Shown piece by piece: positions 26,882 through 35,898 of a stretch of 49,132 bases of DNA. The notes beneath the pieces were generated by a model that was not told where the DNA came from, did no database searches, and saw nothing but the letters and a program-made list of their open reading frames with translations. The stretch comes from Candidatus Saccharimonadota bacterium. GTDB taxonomy: Bacteria; Patescibacteriota; Saccharimonadia; Saccharimonadales; Saccharimonadaceae. A program made the translations under genes and the position numbers. The stretch is taken from assembly GCA_010014665.1 (NCBI GenBank), contig RZYF01000003.1, positions 1 to 49,132 on the forward strand, in the 5' to 3' direction. The first letter of the stretch is position 1. Each line of letters begins with the position of its first letter.

Positions 26882-28246
26882 CTACTCAGTTCGCAGGGCT
26901 TCTATAGGATCTAGTTTGGCAGCTTTACGCGCTGGAAACCAACCGGCCAAAACTGCAATAATTATTAACGCAATTAGTAGTTCGACAGCTGAAAGCCATT
27001 CGAACTCAAGAAGATAATTACCTTCTCCTAAATTCAAGGTACTAGTAATCCAGGGATTTAAAAAGTATGTAGCTACCCAGGCCAAACCTACGCCTATAAC
27101 ACCACCGAAAAAGCCAATCCAAGCTGCTTCATAACGAAATAATTGAGATATCTTACGACTACGCATACCTAGCGCCTTCATGAGACCAATTTGACTAGTT
27201 CTCTCTAATACACTGATATACTGCGTATTGACAATCCCAAATACGCTAGCAACCAGAGCTAATACACCAAAACCGGTAACAATGTATTGCAATACATCTA
27301 CAAATTGAAATATTATTTGTTGCACATCCTCAGCAGTCATGGCATATATCTTGTTGTCTTTTTCTAGCCTTTGCTTGAGATCTACAGGGCTCACGCCATC
27401 TCGTGCACGAACGGTGATAGTGTAATATTTTCGATAATCATTAGTACCTTTTGTGGTATATTCTGATATTTCATATGCAGTACTGGAATCAATTACCACT
27501 GATCCATTGCCACCAGTTAGCGAGGATGAGCCATTTTCTCTAATAACCGCCCGGACTACGAACGTGACATCCTTTGTTTGACCCTGCATACGCTCTTCTA
27601 CCGCTTTAGCCCCTCCCGTCATGAAAAGTTGAGTTAGTTCTTCCTGAGAAGGTTGATTAGGCAAACTTTCTATTGTAACTATTACTTTTTTACCAATCAA
27701 CTCACTAGGCTTGAGCCCTAAAGTATCAGAGAAACCTTCTGGCAACACAATATCATTTTCGCCAATTCTCGTACCTTTTGAGGGTAGATTTCCCGCCACT
27801 ACGTCGTTTCTTATAAACGAATCATATCGCGATATGTTCATGGTATATTTCGTTTCACTACCTTCAAATCTAGTGTACTTGGCAGCTATCTGATAAAACG
27901 GCTCCACCCAATCCACGTCATTACGGTCTCGTAACGCATCTATATCTGCTTGAGTCACTAGATCGAGACCTGAACGGGCATCTCTACTATCGCTATATTC
28001 CTGTAACGGTGCGGATCCAACTCGGTTACCTTGGTTGAGCGATTTGTCTTTGAAAGCAATCAGGGTTTGTGGGTCAATGTTTGACTCTATGAGATTTTTT
28101 GAATATTCCCTAGTACCAGCCCCGGCCGCCAAACTCATCATAATCGTAAAAGATCCTACAGCAATAGCTAAACTTGTCAGAATAGTACGACCTTTTGATC
28201 GCCCGATATTTCGTCCAGCTCTATTCATAATATCTAATGTTTTCAC
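26882..28246 (-). CDS. MacB/FtsX-like ABC transporter permease
   Basis: The 454-residue protein has an N-terminal span (about residues 20-45), a large extracellular MacB-PCD-like domain (about 50-315) and three C-terminal spans in the FtsX fold. The conserved cytoplasmic loop ERTSQIGLMKALGMRSRKI precedes the last two spans, and the end reads ARKAAKLDPIEALR. Family members work by mechanotransmission rather than a classic channel. It overlaps the ATPase gene by 4 nt. With no periplasm or outer-membrane partner expected, export or removal of a membrane-embedded substrate such as a peptide is plausible but unproved. Confidence 0.9.
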   Translation of the reverse strand: MKTLDIMNRAGRNIGRSKGRTILTSLAIAVGSFTIMMSLAAGAGTREYSKNLIESNIDPQTLIAFKDKSLNQGNRVGSAPLQEYSDSRDARSGLDLVTQADIDALRDRNDVDWVEPFYQIAAKYTRFEGSETKYTMNISRYDSFIRNDVVAGNLPSKGTRIGENDIVLPEGFSDTLGLKPSELIGKKVIVTIESLPNQPSQEELTQLFMTGGAKAVEERMQGQTKDVTFVVRAVIRENGSSSLTGGNGSVVIDSSTAYEISEYTTKGTNDYRKYYTITVRARDGVSPVDLKQRLEKDNKIYAMTAEDVQQIIFQFVDVLQYIVTGFGVLALVASVFGIVNTQYISVLERTSQIGLMKALGMRSRKISQLFRYEAAWIGFFGGVIGVGLAWVATYFLNPWITSTLNLGEGNYLLEFEWLSAVELLIALIIIAVLAGWFPARKAAKLDPIEALRTE

Positions 28247-28980
28247 TGGATAATTCTCCTAGCTTTCGTGTTTTTTTGTGAGTACTTTGTTTTAACAGAT
28301 TTGCCCCAATCTCGCTCGCTTACAACATGACCGTCACGTAAATATATTTGTTGTTCACATTTATTAGCCAAATCAAAGTCATGGGTTACTACTACCAGGG
28401 TAGCTCCGTAATTCTTCGAATAATCAAACAATAGTTTTTCAATAACCGCCCCAGTAGCACTGTCAAGATTACCGGTTGGCTCATCAGCAAAGAGAATCTT
28501 AGGATCGTTAACGATAGCTCTAGCAATTGCTAACCGCTGTTTTTGACCACCCGATAAGTTTTTCGCTTTTTGTTTGGCTTTATCTTCGAGTTCTACTGCT
28601 CGTAGCGCTGCCATAATCTTTTCTTTACGCTGTCGATTAGGTACGTCAGCTATCTCGAGTGGCATACTAACGTTTTCGTAACACGTCTCGTTACCCTGAA
28701 CAAAAAAACTTTGGAATATAAAACTCATATCTTGAGCTCGAAACTTGTCGACTTCTTTTTTCTTAAGCATAGTAATATCACGACCGCCCATAATAACACT
28801 TCCGCTTGTCGCCGTATCTAAACCACTCATTATATGCATTAGAGTACTTTTACCACTACCACTTTTGCCGACTATCGCCAGCCTTGTGCCTTCGTCTATA
28901 CTAAAGCTAACGTCATCTAGAGCAACAAACGTATTGTCTTTTTTCCCATAAATCTTCCCAATTTGTCTAATTTCTATCAT
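28243..28980 (-). CDS. ABC transporter ATPase (MacB/LolD type)
   Basis: The 245-residue protein has Walker A GKSGSGKST, the Q-loop IFQSFFVQ, the signature LSGGQKQRLAIARAI, Walker B ILFADEPTGNLD and the H-loop VVTHD. The LFADEPTGNLDS wording and its size are typical of MacB/LolD ATPases that partner FtsX-type permeases. The permease overlaps it by 4 nt. The ATG lies 6 bp after a TATACT box, and the gene is divergent from the sensor-kinase-like gene, sharing a short intergenic region. Confidence 0.94.
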   Translation of the reverse strand: MIEIRQIGKIYGKKDNTFVALDDVSFSIDEGTRLAIVGKSGSGKSTLMHIMSGLDTATSGSVIMGGRDITMLKKKEVDKFRAQDMSFIFQSFFVQGNETCYENVSMPLEIADVPNRQRKEKIMAALRAVELEDKAKQKAKNLSGGQKQRLAIARAIVNDPKILFADEPTGNLDSATGAVIEKLLFDYSKNYGATLVVVTHDFDLANKCEQQIYLRDGHVVSERDWGKSVKTKYSQKNTKARRIIQ

Positions 28981-28986
28981 ATATAT

Positions 28987-28992
28987 AGTATA
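28987..28992 (-). promoter_or_regulatory. -10 box of the MacB-like ABC operon (leaderless)
   Basis: TATACT on the minus strand, separated from the ATG by ATATAT only. No ribosome site is visible. The promoter is divergent from the kinase-like gene. Confidence 0.5.
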
Positions 28993-29071
28993 TAGGAACG
29001 CGTTTCATAAAAAAATAGACTTGAAACGTTTGCGTTTTCGCAGTAAAGTTATTCTAGCGGTAGAAATATCC

Positions 29072-31054
29072 ATGAAACAAATATCATCAATAAAATCTCT
29101 TATACTAAGGTCAATGCCTGTCATAGTGGCATTATCATTAGCTTTTCTGGGCATGCGTGCGTTTGCAGCCAGCACGACCACCGTTCAGGTTAGTGTTGAG
29201 CCTATGGTGGCGGACGTTTGTCTAAATATTGATGGGGTACAGTCATCCGTACCAGAAGGCATGCTAGTAGATTTAGACGGAAACTGCTACACACCAATAA
29301 CTCCTCCTCAGCCGCCCGAACCAATTGATTTATGTTCTAACCTTACGGGTATACAAGAAATCCTACCAGACGGATATTATCGGATTGACTCTGGCCAATG
29401 TTATCTGCAACCACCTCCCCCAGCTATACCGAACGATGTCTGTTTAAATATCGATGGGATACAAGCGTCTGTACCACCTGGGCATTATTTAGATACTTCC
29501 AATAACTGTTTGCCAGCCCCTAACGAAGAAGACATTTGCTTGAATATACCTGGAACCCAGGAGACAGTGCCCGAAGATATGATAATACGAAACGGTAATT
29601 GTTATACACCTGATCCTCCGACAGGGACTGCGTCCCCTGGTAATACTTCTACGGATAGCGATCAGTCTGTTATTGGCGAAGAAGAAAAATTAAAAAATGT
29701 TCCGGATGTCTTGCAACCAGCAGCAAAAGTATTAGTTGAAGCTTTGCCGAAAGAAACTGTTCAATTCTTTAAGGCTCTGCCTGAAGAAACTGCTCAAGAA
29801 ATGCCAAAATACATATTGATTTTAGCGCTTATACTTATGTTTATACCTATACTCCAAGCTATCCGTGAAACAATATTTCATAGACAAATTGCAATTATCC
29901 TAAAAAGAGAACGGAGTATCGCTGAACAAAAAGATAACTTCATTGCACTTGCCTCACATTACCTCAGAACCCCACTAACTGTTATGCGTAACGGTCTAGA
30001 AATGATGCTATCAATCAAGGAGGTGTCAGAGGAAAACACCCAAGATCTATCTAAGACGCTTTCAGGCCTCGACACAGATATCGCTCAAGTCCTTAGTAAT
30101 ATCGAACAGGATACCTCGTTGAAGAATATTAATTTACCACCAGAAGAAAAAGTACCGAGTGTTCTCTCCTCTGTCTATTTATGGACTCCAATTGTAATGT
30201 CTATCATACTTACATTTCTCGCCAACTTTTTCATTGGAGTCGTCGGTAATAAAGAAATAAGTACTAACAATAGTATGGTGCAGGTCCTTATAGTCGCCGG
30301 TTTAGTATTGGGAGTATATCTACTTGCAAGAAATATTTTCATCCAAAAGCACCTGAAAGAAAGAAGTCAACAATTAATAGAACACGAGAAGACTATCGAC
30401 GAAATTCGCAACGCCCTGATTAGTCAACAAACTGAAATTCTAAAACGTAGACTTGACGATATCAATAGAGAGAAAGCACCACTAGAACCTGCCCCGTCAT
30501 ATCATATATTTGAAGATGGCTATATGCGTTTTGTTCGCATGCTTGAAAAATTCCTGTTACTAGGCCAAATCAGGACTGGTGCTAATAGAACTGTGGAAGG
30601 AGTCAATCTACGAGACGCTGTGGAGCAAGTCCTGTTTAATTACCAGAGTGATTTAGCTACCAAAGATATCCGAGTAATCAATGCAACTTCAAACTCAAAA
30701 ATAATTCAAAATGAAGTACTTTTCAATTTTGTGTTAAATTCACTTATAGACAACGCTATAAAATTTAACAAAGAAGGTGGCATTATAACTATCTCAAACA
30801 ATACCAAGGGCCGAACAATCAAAATAGAAATCAGCGATAACGGTATTGGAATCGACAATAACAAACTTGATCAGCTATTTAAGCCCTTTTCACGAGCTAG
30901 CTCGGCTGTCGAATTCAACTACGAAGGCCTCGGGTTTAGCCTGTTCCTAAATAAACTTATCATGGAATACACGGGTGGTTCAATCGCTGCTCAAACAAAC
31001 CCAAATGGTGGCACGCGAATGATCGTAGACACTCCTGTTAAAGTAGTCGTTTAG
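29072..31054 (+). CDS. Histidine-kinase-like membrane protein with extracellular Cys repeats and split kinase core
   Basis: I chose the ATG at 29072 (660 residues). It begins a clean signal peptide ending near FAAS, and a TTGAAA-17-TAAAGT promoter lies just upstream; the TTG at 29021 is less likely. Outside there are four repeats of about 36 residues with the form CLNIxGxQxxVPxG...C (Cys pairs at about 50/72, 88/110, 124/146, 156/177). Then come a span (about 247-267), an H-box-like SHYLRTPLTVM with His near 296, two further spans (about 370-390 and 402-423), a coiled coil and a HATPase domain (N-box NSLIDNAIKFN, G1 DNGIGID, then GLGFSLFL). Placing two spans between the H-box and the ATPase is unusual, and the acidic residue after His is Tyr. 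No response regulator is adjacent. Confidence 0.8.
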   Translation: MKQISSIKSLILRSMPVIVALSLAFLGMRAFAASTTTVQVSVEPMVADVCLNIDGVQSSVPEGMLVDLDGNCYTPITPPQPPEPIDLCSNLTGIQEILPDGYYRIDSGQCYLQPPPPAIPNDVCLNIDGIQASVPPGHYLDTSNNCLPAPNEEDICLNIPGTQETVPEDMIIRNGNCYTPDPPTGTASPGNTSTDSDQSVIGEEEKLKNVPDVLQPAAKVLVEALPKETVQFFKALPEETAQEMPKYILILALILMFIPILQAIRETIFHRQIAIILKRERSIAEQKDNFIALASHYLRTPLTVMRNGLEMMLSIKEVSEENTQDLSKTLSGLDTDIAQVLSNIEQDTSLKNINLPPEEKVPSVLSSVYLWTPIVMSIILTFLANFFIGVVGNKEISTNNSMVQVLIVAGLVLGVYLLARNIFIQKHLKERSQQLIEHEKTIDEIRNALISQQTEILKRRLDDINREKAPLEPAPSYHIFEDGYMRFVRMLEKFLLLGQIRTGANRTVEGVNLRDAVEQVLFNYQSDLATKDIRVINATSNSKIIQNEVLFNFVLNSLIDNAIKFNKEGGIITISNNTKGRTIKIEISDNGIGIDNNKLDQLFKPFSRASSAVEFNYEGLGFSLFLNKLIMEYTGGSIAAQTNPNGGTRMIVDTPVKVVV

Positions 31055-31107
31055 AATAATGACTAGCCCAATAAAATATTTCTTATTAGACAAATATTTT
31101 ATTATAT

Positions 31108-32331
31108 TTAATTTTTAGACGGCCTTTTGCCTATCGAATTATTCACAGGAGTATTAGCTTCACTTAATGAACTGATTTTCTGCGTATCTTTATATGAATG
31201 TTCTTTGAATTGATGTCGTAGGTTATAAATAGCCATACCTACACCTGTCACAAATGCGATTAAGCCAATTAAAACGCCCACTATTGGGACTGCAATTAAT
31301 AAACCGAGCGCAGCCGCTCCAGCCGTAGCATGAAGTATCATGTTCGAAGACCTACCTTCAAACATCCAACGGCCTAAGTAATATGAAGTTAGCGGAAATG
31401 CTGTAGTAAATATTACCGCATAGCCAACAATTAAAAGTGGTATTATTGGCGCACCTATTATTGTAAAAATAAGAACTATTAGAATCGGAATACTTAGTAA
31501 TATAGCCGCTAGTCCTACCAGAAAAACAAACCCAAGCTTAGGTAAAGATAGTGCAGTCGTCTCGCGAACATTACGCGGCACAATTAGCACCATAGCTATT
31601 GTCAAGATAACGAGGAAGAATATACCACTCGCTATATTTAATATCGAATCAGCGACTGTTGGTGTCGTCTCACGCGATATAGATTCATGACGTATAGCCT
31701 GACCAGCAACCGTACCTTTATAAATTTCTGCATCATCTTGACTCCAATATTGCACATCACCACCAACCCTCGCGCCCTCCGAAACAACAAGTTTAGTAGT
31801 CTCAACCTCAACATGACGACCAACCAAACCATTTATTTCTATTGATTCACTACCGGCTCGTATGTCACGTTGAACAACCCCGTTAATTCTAATTGAAGAC
31901 CCGGCTAATAAAGCGTCTTGTTGAATTACAGCCTTTTTATCAATAGTTAATGTATTAGCAGCTGCAGTCAAATTACCACTAGCCATACCGTTAATCGTTA
32001 TTATACTGCCCGCTACACGTATATCGCCGTCTACCTTGCCTTCAATAGTTAGGTTTCCACCAACACATATGACATCGCCGTCAATTTCTCCATATATATG
32101 TACTGTTTCTGCTGCACAATATAGATCGCCGTTTACCTTGCCTGCGACCGTAATTGTTTCACCAACCATAAACACCGCGCCATCGACAGTCTCGTTAGGG
32201 GCCACAGTAAATACACCGTTATCTGAAATAGCCACCCTACTCGAAGCTAATACTGGTACCGTCCAAGCAATTATCACAAGTCCAGCAAGAACGGTAAAAA
32301 CTGCCAATTTCGTAAACAGGGTTTTTTTCAT
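31108..32331 (-). CDS. Membrane protein with extracytoplasmic bactofilin-like beta-helix
   Basis: The 407-residue protein has a signal peptide, then about 160 residues of short repeats (GKVNGDLYCAAETV, GEIDGDVICVGGNL, GKVDGDIRVAGS...) typical of bactofilin/polymer-forming beta-helices. A linker and about four membrane spans (residues 225-375) follow, then a polar tail. Classic bactofilins are cytoplasmic filaments; here the helix follows a signal peptide and should be outside. Its start overlaps a 56-residue gene by 4 nt and has a strong AGGAGGGGAG site. A wall or cell-shape role is plausible by analogy only. Confidence 0.82.
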   Translation of the reverse strand: MKKTLFTKLAVFTVLAGLVIIAWTVPVLASSRVAISDNGVFTVAPNETVDGAVFMVGETITVAGKVNGDLYCAAETVHIYGEIDGDVICVGGNLTIEGKVDGDIRVAGSIITINGMASGNLTAAANTLTIDKKAVIQQDALLAGSSIRINGVVQRDIRAGSESIEINGLVGRHVEVETTKLVVSEGARVGGDVQYWSQDDAEIYKGTVAGQAIRHESISRETTPTVADSILNIASGIFFLVILTIAMVLIVPRNVRETTALSLPKLGFVFLVGLAAILLSIPILIVLIFTIIGAPIIPLLIVGYAVIFTTAFPLTSYYLGRWMFEGRSSNMILHATAGAAALGLLIAVPIVGVLIGLIAFVTGVGMAIYNLRHQFKEHSYKDTQKISSLSEANTPVNNSIGKRPSKN

Positions 32332-32498
32332 GACTCCCCTCCTGGACTCATGTTGATGTCATTCAGAGAAAAACCGTAACGTTCAAGTACATCAACAACT
32401 TCTTCCTTGTCACCAACTTTGTATTCATGCGCAAGCGCAGCTAAAAACTCACCGACCGTTGCGAACAGCTGTCCGTCAAATTCGTATGCTTCTCCCAT
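32328..32498 (-). CDS. Small acidic 56-residue protein, coupled to bactofilin-like gene
   Basis: A short frame from the ATG at 32496-32498 to a TGA at 32328-32330 encodes MGEAYEFDGQLFATVGEF... and ends SPGGES. A strong GAGGAGG ribosome site lies 7-8 nt upstream, and the stop overlaps the next gene's ATG as ATGA. A promoter (TGTTATAAT, with TTGACA 20 bp further up) lies before it. The content is helical and acidic with no Cys and no membrane span, so it should be a cytoplasmic protein. I recognise no family. The translation signals make it very likely real. Confidence 0.85.
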   Translation of the reverse strand: MGEAYEFDGQLFATVGEFLAALAHEYKVGDKEEVVDVLERYGFSLNDINMSPGGES

Positions 32499-32525
32499 AA
32501 GCGTCCTCCTCAGATTTATGAAACA

Positions 32526-32557
32526 ATTATAACATGCGAAAAATAACCGCTTGTCAA
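32526..32557 (-). promoter_or_regulatory. Promoter of the small gene and bactofilin-like operon
   Basis: On the minus strand TTGACA (32552-32557) and an extended TGTTATAAT (-10 at 32526-32531) are separated by 20 bp, longer than usual, so the TG extension probably matters. The leader carries a GAGGAGG site. The rest of the gap up to 32664 is A+T-rich with nothing else recognised. Confidence 0.55.
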
Positions 32558-32664
32558 TCGCGTGGCTACTAGAAAAATTATCAATAAATCATTTTTCTGG
32601 TTACATACTAATGTTAAATAAGTTAAGAGCGTTTTTTATCAAAATATAATAGTTGTATTTTATA

Positions 32665-33591
32665 CTACAATTTTATAAACTTGATTTGTTTACTAATTTG
32701 AGCATAGAGTTCAATTGAAGTATCAAAAAGTTCACTCGCCACCTTATCGTTTAGGACTTTGTAGCGCTGGACTAACCATATTGCATTATCCTGAATTTCA
32801 ATATCAGTTTCTGGTAACTTATAATACAACACTTCCAATACATCCGGCGTAAACACCTGTAGCGCAGTTGACTGGTCGGATCTGGCCGCATATGCGTCAT
32901 AATGCGCACCGTTTACGCCCTCAAATTGGAATCTCATATCACTTTCGTACCTAGTTGTCATGTTCGACGCACGAGCCTTCTCATTACTCCTAGCATTAAT
33001 AACTATATGCGGCAACGAGACTGGAAGCTCGAGCTTAATAACAGTATCCATTTTCCATTCTCGCCAGCGCAGCAGACCACCTTCTTTGTAACATCTAGTA
33101 AAGAACACTATTCCGATTCCGTTTATGTTTCTTGTTAGTGGAGTCGATGACCAATTTGATACATTTTTGTTAAAGCTAGGTACCGTCGTTAACTCTTTCG
33201 CACGTTTTCTATCTATTTCTCTATGAAAATGATTCAATTTCGCAAAATTACTCCATGCATAATTCATCCATATCCAGGGAATAACTTTTACAACGTACAC
33301 GGCAACAATTAGGTATAAGATTATATTAAACTCTGAGCAACTACCACTTGCGTCGTTACCACAAGAATATGACTCAAAGAAATTATATGATTCTGTCGTT
33401 GTAGGAGCGGCTTGAAATGAGCTATTCTGTAATGCAATAATAACTATAATAGCCCAACCTACTACCACGCCTAATACAGCTAGAAATACTAGTCGCAAGA
33501 GTATCATTTTTGCGCGACCTATCCAGATATATAATAAAAACAATTTAGGAAAGTTTCTTAACGGAGCATAGTCAACAGTTAGCGGACTCAT
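32665..33591 (-). CDS. Membrane protein of unknown function
   Basis: The 308-residue protein has two predicted spans (about residues 30-54 and 87-112) separated by a short loop with two Cys (SYSCGNDASGSCSEF). A larger soluble C-terminal part of about 190 residues is probably cytoplasmic. That part (around NINGIGIVFF, then the PDVLEVLYYKLPETDIEI region) faintly resembles the DUF3137-type domain, which I offer only as a comparison. It begins 3 nt after the lysS stop, so it is read with lysS. No catalytic motif is evident. Confidence 0.75.
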   Translation of the reverse strand: MSPLTVDYAPLRNFPKLFLLYIWIGRAKMILLRLVFLAVLGVVVGWAIIVIIALQNSSFQAAPTTTESYNFFESYSCGNDASGSCSEFNIILYLIVAVYVVKVIPWIWMNYAWSNFAKLNHFHREIDRKRAKELTTVPSFNKNVSNWSSTPLTRNINGIGIVFFTRCYKEGGLLRWREWKMDTVIKLELPVSLPHIVINARSNEKARASNMTTRYESDMRFQFEGVNGAHYDAYAARSDQSTALQVFTPDVLEVLYYKLPETDIEIQDNAIWLVQRYKVLNDKVASELFDTSIELYAQISKQIKFIKL

Positions 33592-33594
33592 GAA

Positions 33595-35115
33595 TTAGAG
33601 TTTTACTCCAGGATATAACACACGAGTTACCTCGTCTATCTCACGGCGCAACTGTGGAAATGGAACACCTTCACGAGCAGTAACGCCCTCAAGTGACCAG
33701 AATACCCTCTCACTATAGCCAAAACCGCAAGCAGGTGGCATCCCGTACTCAAGCGCCTCAACAAAGTCTATATCTAACATCTGGGCTTCATTATCTCCAG
33801 CATCGCGTAATGCTTGCTGTTCCATGAAACGATCGAGTTGGTCTATCGGGTCATTCAACTCCGAAAACGCCTTACACATCTCGCTACCACCAAAAACCAG
33901 GTTAAATTGCTCCGTCAAACCATTATCACCTGTTTGATTTTTTGCAAGCGGTTGCATGAACGTAGGGATGTCAACAAGAAACACTGGACCAGCTACTATT
34001 TTACGGTATGCTTTCCATAACTTATCTAGACTACGGATGCGATTGTCTTGTTTTTCTACTTCTAGCCCGTGTTCTTTGAGTTTATCTCTGATATCTTCCA
34101 TCGACGATTTAAATACGTCTATGCCGTACTGTTCTTGAAGAATTTTTACAAAACTAATACGTGGAAAATGTTCACCGTCATTACCAAAATCAACCACTTG
34201 ACCGTTTGCGAGAGTGAATCGACGAGCTCCCCAAGTCTTGTCGGCAATAAATCGTATTAACCGCTCAGTCAGTTCCATTCCCTGTTCCCAGTTAGCGTAT
34301 GCCCAATACCATTCCATGGCATTATGCTCCGGCAAATGCTCTTCTGAGTAGTTCTCGTTGCGAAATCGCGCACCAATATCAAACACCTTTTCAAAACCAG
34401 CCACTAGTAATCGTTTAAGTGGAAGCTCATGGCTAATACGTAAATAGAAATCTTGGTCAAGAGCATTCATGTGAGTCACGAATGGAGTGGCATCCGCACC
34501 GCCAGCCGTCACCTCAAGTACCGTATTATTAACTTCAAGAAAGCCCTCTTGCTCCAGAAATTCACGGGTTGCTTTCCAGAACTTACTACGCCGGATAAAA
34601 CGTTGTCGAACTTCTTCGTTAACATTCATATCAACGTAGCGACGCCGCATGCGCTCTTCTTTGTCAGTTAATTCACTCGGCATCGGACGTAAAGCTTTTG
34701 TCAATAATCGTAAGTTTTTCACACCGACAGATATTTCACCAGTCTGCGTCTTCATCACTACTCCGCTTACTTCAACGAAATCACCCGTATCAAGTAAATT
34801 AATTTCTTCAGGCATAATCAGCTCACTATTCGTACGATCTACCTCGGTAGCTGTGTCACCTTTTCGAATAAATAACTGTAAATTCTGACTTCCATCATCT
34901 TTAATAACTATAAATGCCAGTTTTCCAAATTTACGTATAGAAGTTATGCGTCCCGTTACGGTCACTTTTTGGCCTTCCAGATCAAGAAAACTCATATGAA
35001 TGGTTTCGATATCGTGGCTACGATGCGCCACGCTAGGGTAAGGATCCACGCCCAAACCGCGTAGCGCCTCAAGCTTTCGTAACCTCTCGTCTCTATAGTC
35101 TTTTAGCGTCGCCAT
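33595..35115 (-). CDS. lysS: Lysyl-tRNA synthetase, class II
   Basis: The class IIb synthetase of about 506 residues has an N-terminal OB-fold tRNA-binding domain (VTVTGRITSIRKFGKLAFIVIKDD), motif 1 to motif 2 (FRNENYSEEHLPEHNAMEWYWAY) and motif 3 (MPPACGFGYSERVFW). I chose the ATG at 35113-35115 over an in-frame GTG at 35119-35121. A TATAAT box is 10 bp from the ATG with no ribosome site, suggesting a leaderless mRNA. Only about 50 bp separate it from the divergent ABC transporter gene, with both promoters in that gap. Confidence 0.96.
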   Translation of the reverse strand: MATLKDYRDERLRKLEALRGLGVDPYPSVAHRSHDIETIHMSFLDLEGQKVTVTGRITSIRKFGKLAFIVIKDDGSQNLQLFIRKGDTATEVDRTNSELIMPEEINLLDTGDFVEVSGVVMKTQTGEISVGVKNLRLLTKALRPMPSELTDKEERMRRRYVDMNVNEEVRQRFIRRSKFWKATREFLEQEGFLEVNNTVLEVTAGGADATPFVTHMNALDQDFYLRISHELPLKRLLVAGFEKVFDIGARFRNENYSEEHLPEHNAMEWYWAYANWEQGMELTERLIRFIADKTWGARRFTLANGQVVDFGNDGEHFPRISFVKILQEQYGIDVFKSSMEDIRDKLKEHGLEVEKQDNRIRSLDKLWKAYRKIVAGPVFLVDIPTFMQPLAKNQTGDNGLTEQFNLVFGGSEMCKAFSELNDPIDQLDRFMEQQALRDAGDNEAQMLDIDFVEALEYGMPPACGFGYSERVFWSLEGVTAREGVPFPQLRREIDEVTRVLYPGVKL

Positions 35116-35125
35116 ATTCACATAA

Positions 35126-35159
35126 ATTATACACCAAAATTCTAGAGGCGTCGTATAAT
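35126..35159. promoter_or_regulatory. Back-to-back -10 boxes for lysS and the ABC-2 exporter
   Basis: Two perfect TATAAT boxes face away from each other: minus strand 35126-35131 for lysS (10 bp from its ATG) and plus strand 35154-35159 for the ABC ATPase (7 bp from its ATG). Both -35 regions would have to overlap the same 22-bp stretch, so the two promoters may compete. Confidence 0.6.
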
Positions 35160-35166
35160 AATAAAT

Positions 35167-35898
35167 ATGAATACATTCATAGTTACCGTCGACGGATTTT
35201 CAATATCCTTTGGCAACACCCAAGTTATCGACAATCTCAGTTTCAAGGTAAAGCGTGGTGAAACATTCGGCCTGTTAGGCTCCAACGGATCAGGCAAAAC
35301 GACCATCATACGCACTCTGCTGGGTATCTACATTCCAACGGCCGGTAGCCTAACTATCGACGGCGAGCCATTTGATGTCTCGGGCGATATCAAACTCGGC
35401 TACTTGCCAGAAGAACGTGGTCTTTATAAAAAGGAAAAAGTACTAGATGTCATGATTTATTTCGGTAAGCTAAAAGGCCTAAGCGCCGACGAAGCTCGCG
35501 ACTGGTCTTTAGGATACCTTAGTAAAGTAGAGCTAGCGGACAAGGCTAATACAAAGATAGACAAATTATCTGGCGGACAGCAGCAGAAAATCCAGCTAGG
35601 CATCACAATTATGGGCAATCCCGAGCTACTAATCCTCGACGAACCAACCAAGGGTTTCGATCCTATTAACCGTCGACTTCTAATGGACATTGTTGAACAA
35701 CACCAATCGAAAGGCGCTACTGTTATTTTCATTACTCACCAGATGGAAGAAGTCGAGCGGCTATGTGATCGTATCTTACTGCTCAAAAATGGACAAGCCG
35801 CCGCCTATGGATCAGTTCAAGAGGTACGCAAAAAATTCGGTGGCAAAAATCTAGATAGTATATTTATTGAGATTTATGGAGGACGCGACGATGCATAA
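35167..35898 (+). CDS. ABC-2 type exporter ATPase (NatA-like)
   Basis: The 243-residue protein has Walker A GSNGSGKTT, the Q-loop region LGYLPEERGLY, the signature LSGGQQQKIQLG, Walker B LLILDEPTKGFDP and the H-loop FITHQMEE. The EERGLY and PTKGFDP wording is typical of NatA/YhaQ-type ATPases that pair with an ABC-2 permease, which is the next gene (overlap 8 nt). The ATG follows a TATAAT by 7 bp. The substrate is unknown; sodium or drug/peptide export has been reported for relatives. Confidence 0.94.
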   Translation: MNTFIVTVDGFSISFGNTQVIDNLSFKVKRGETFGLLGSNGSGKTTIIRTLLGIYIPTAGSLTIDGEPFDVSGDIKLGYLPEERGLYKKEKVLDVMIYFGKLKGLSADEARDWSLGYLSKVELADKANTKIDKLSGGQQQKIQLGITIMGNPELLILDEPTKGFDPINRRLLMDIVEQHQSKGATVIFITHQMEEVERLCDRILLLKNGQAAAYGSVQEVRKKFGGKNLDSIFIEIYGGRDDA

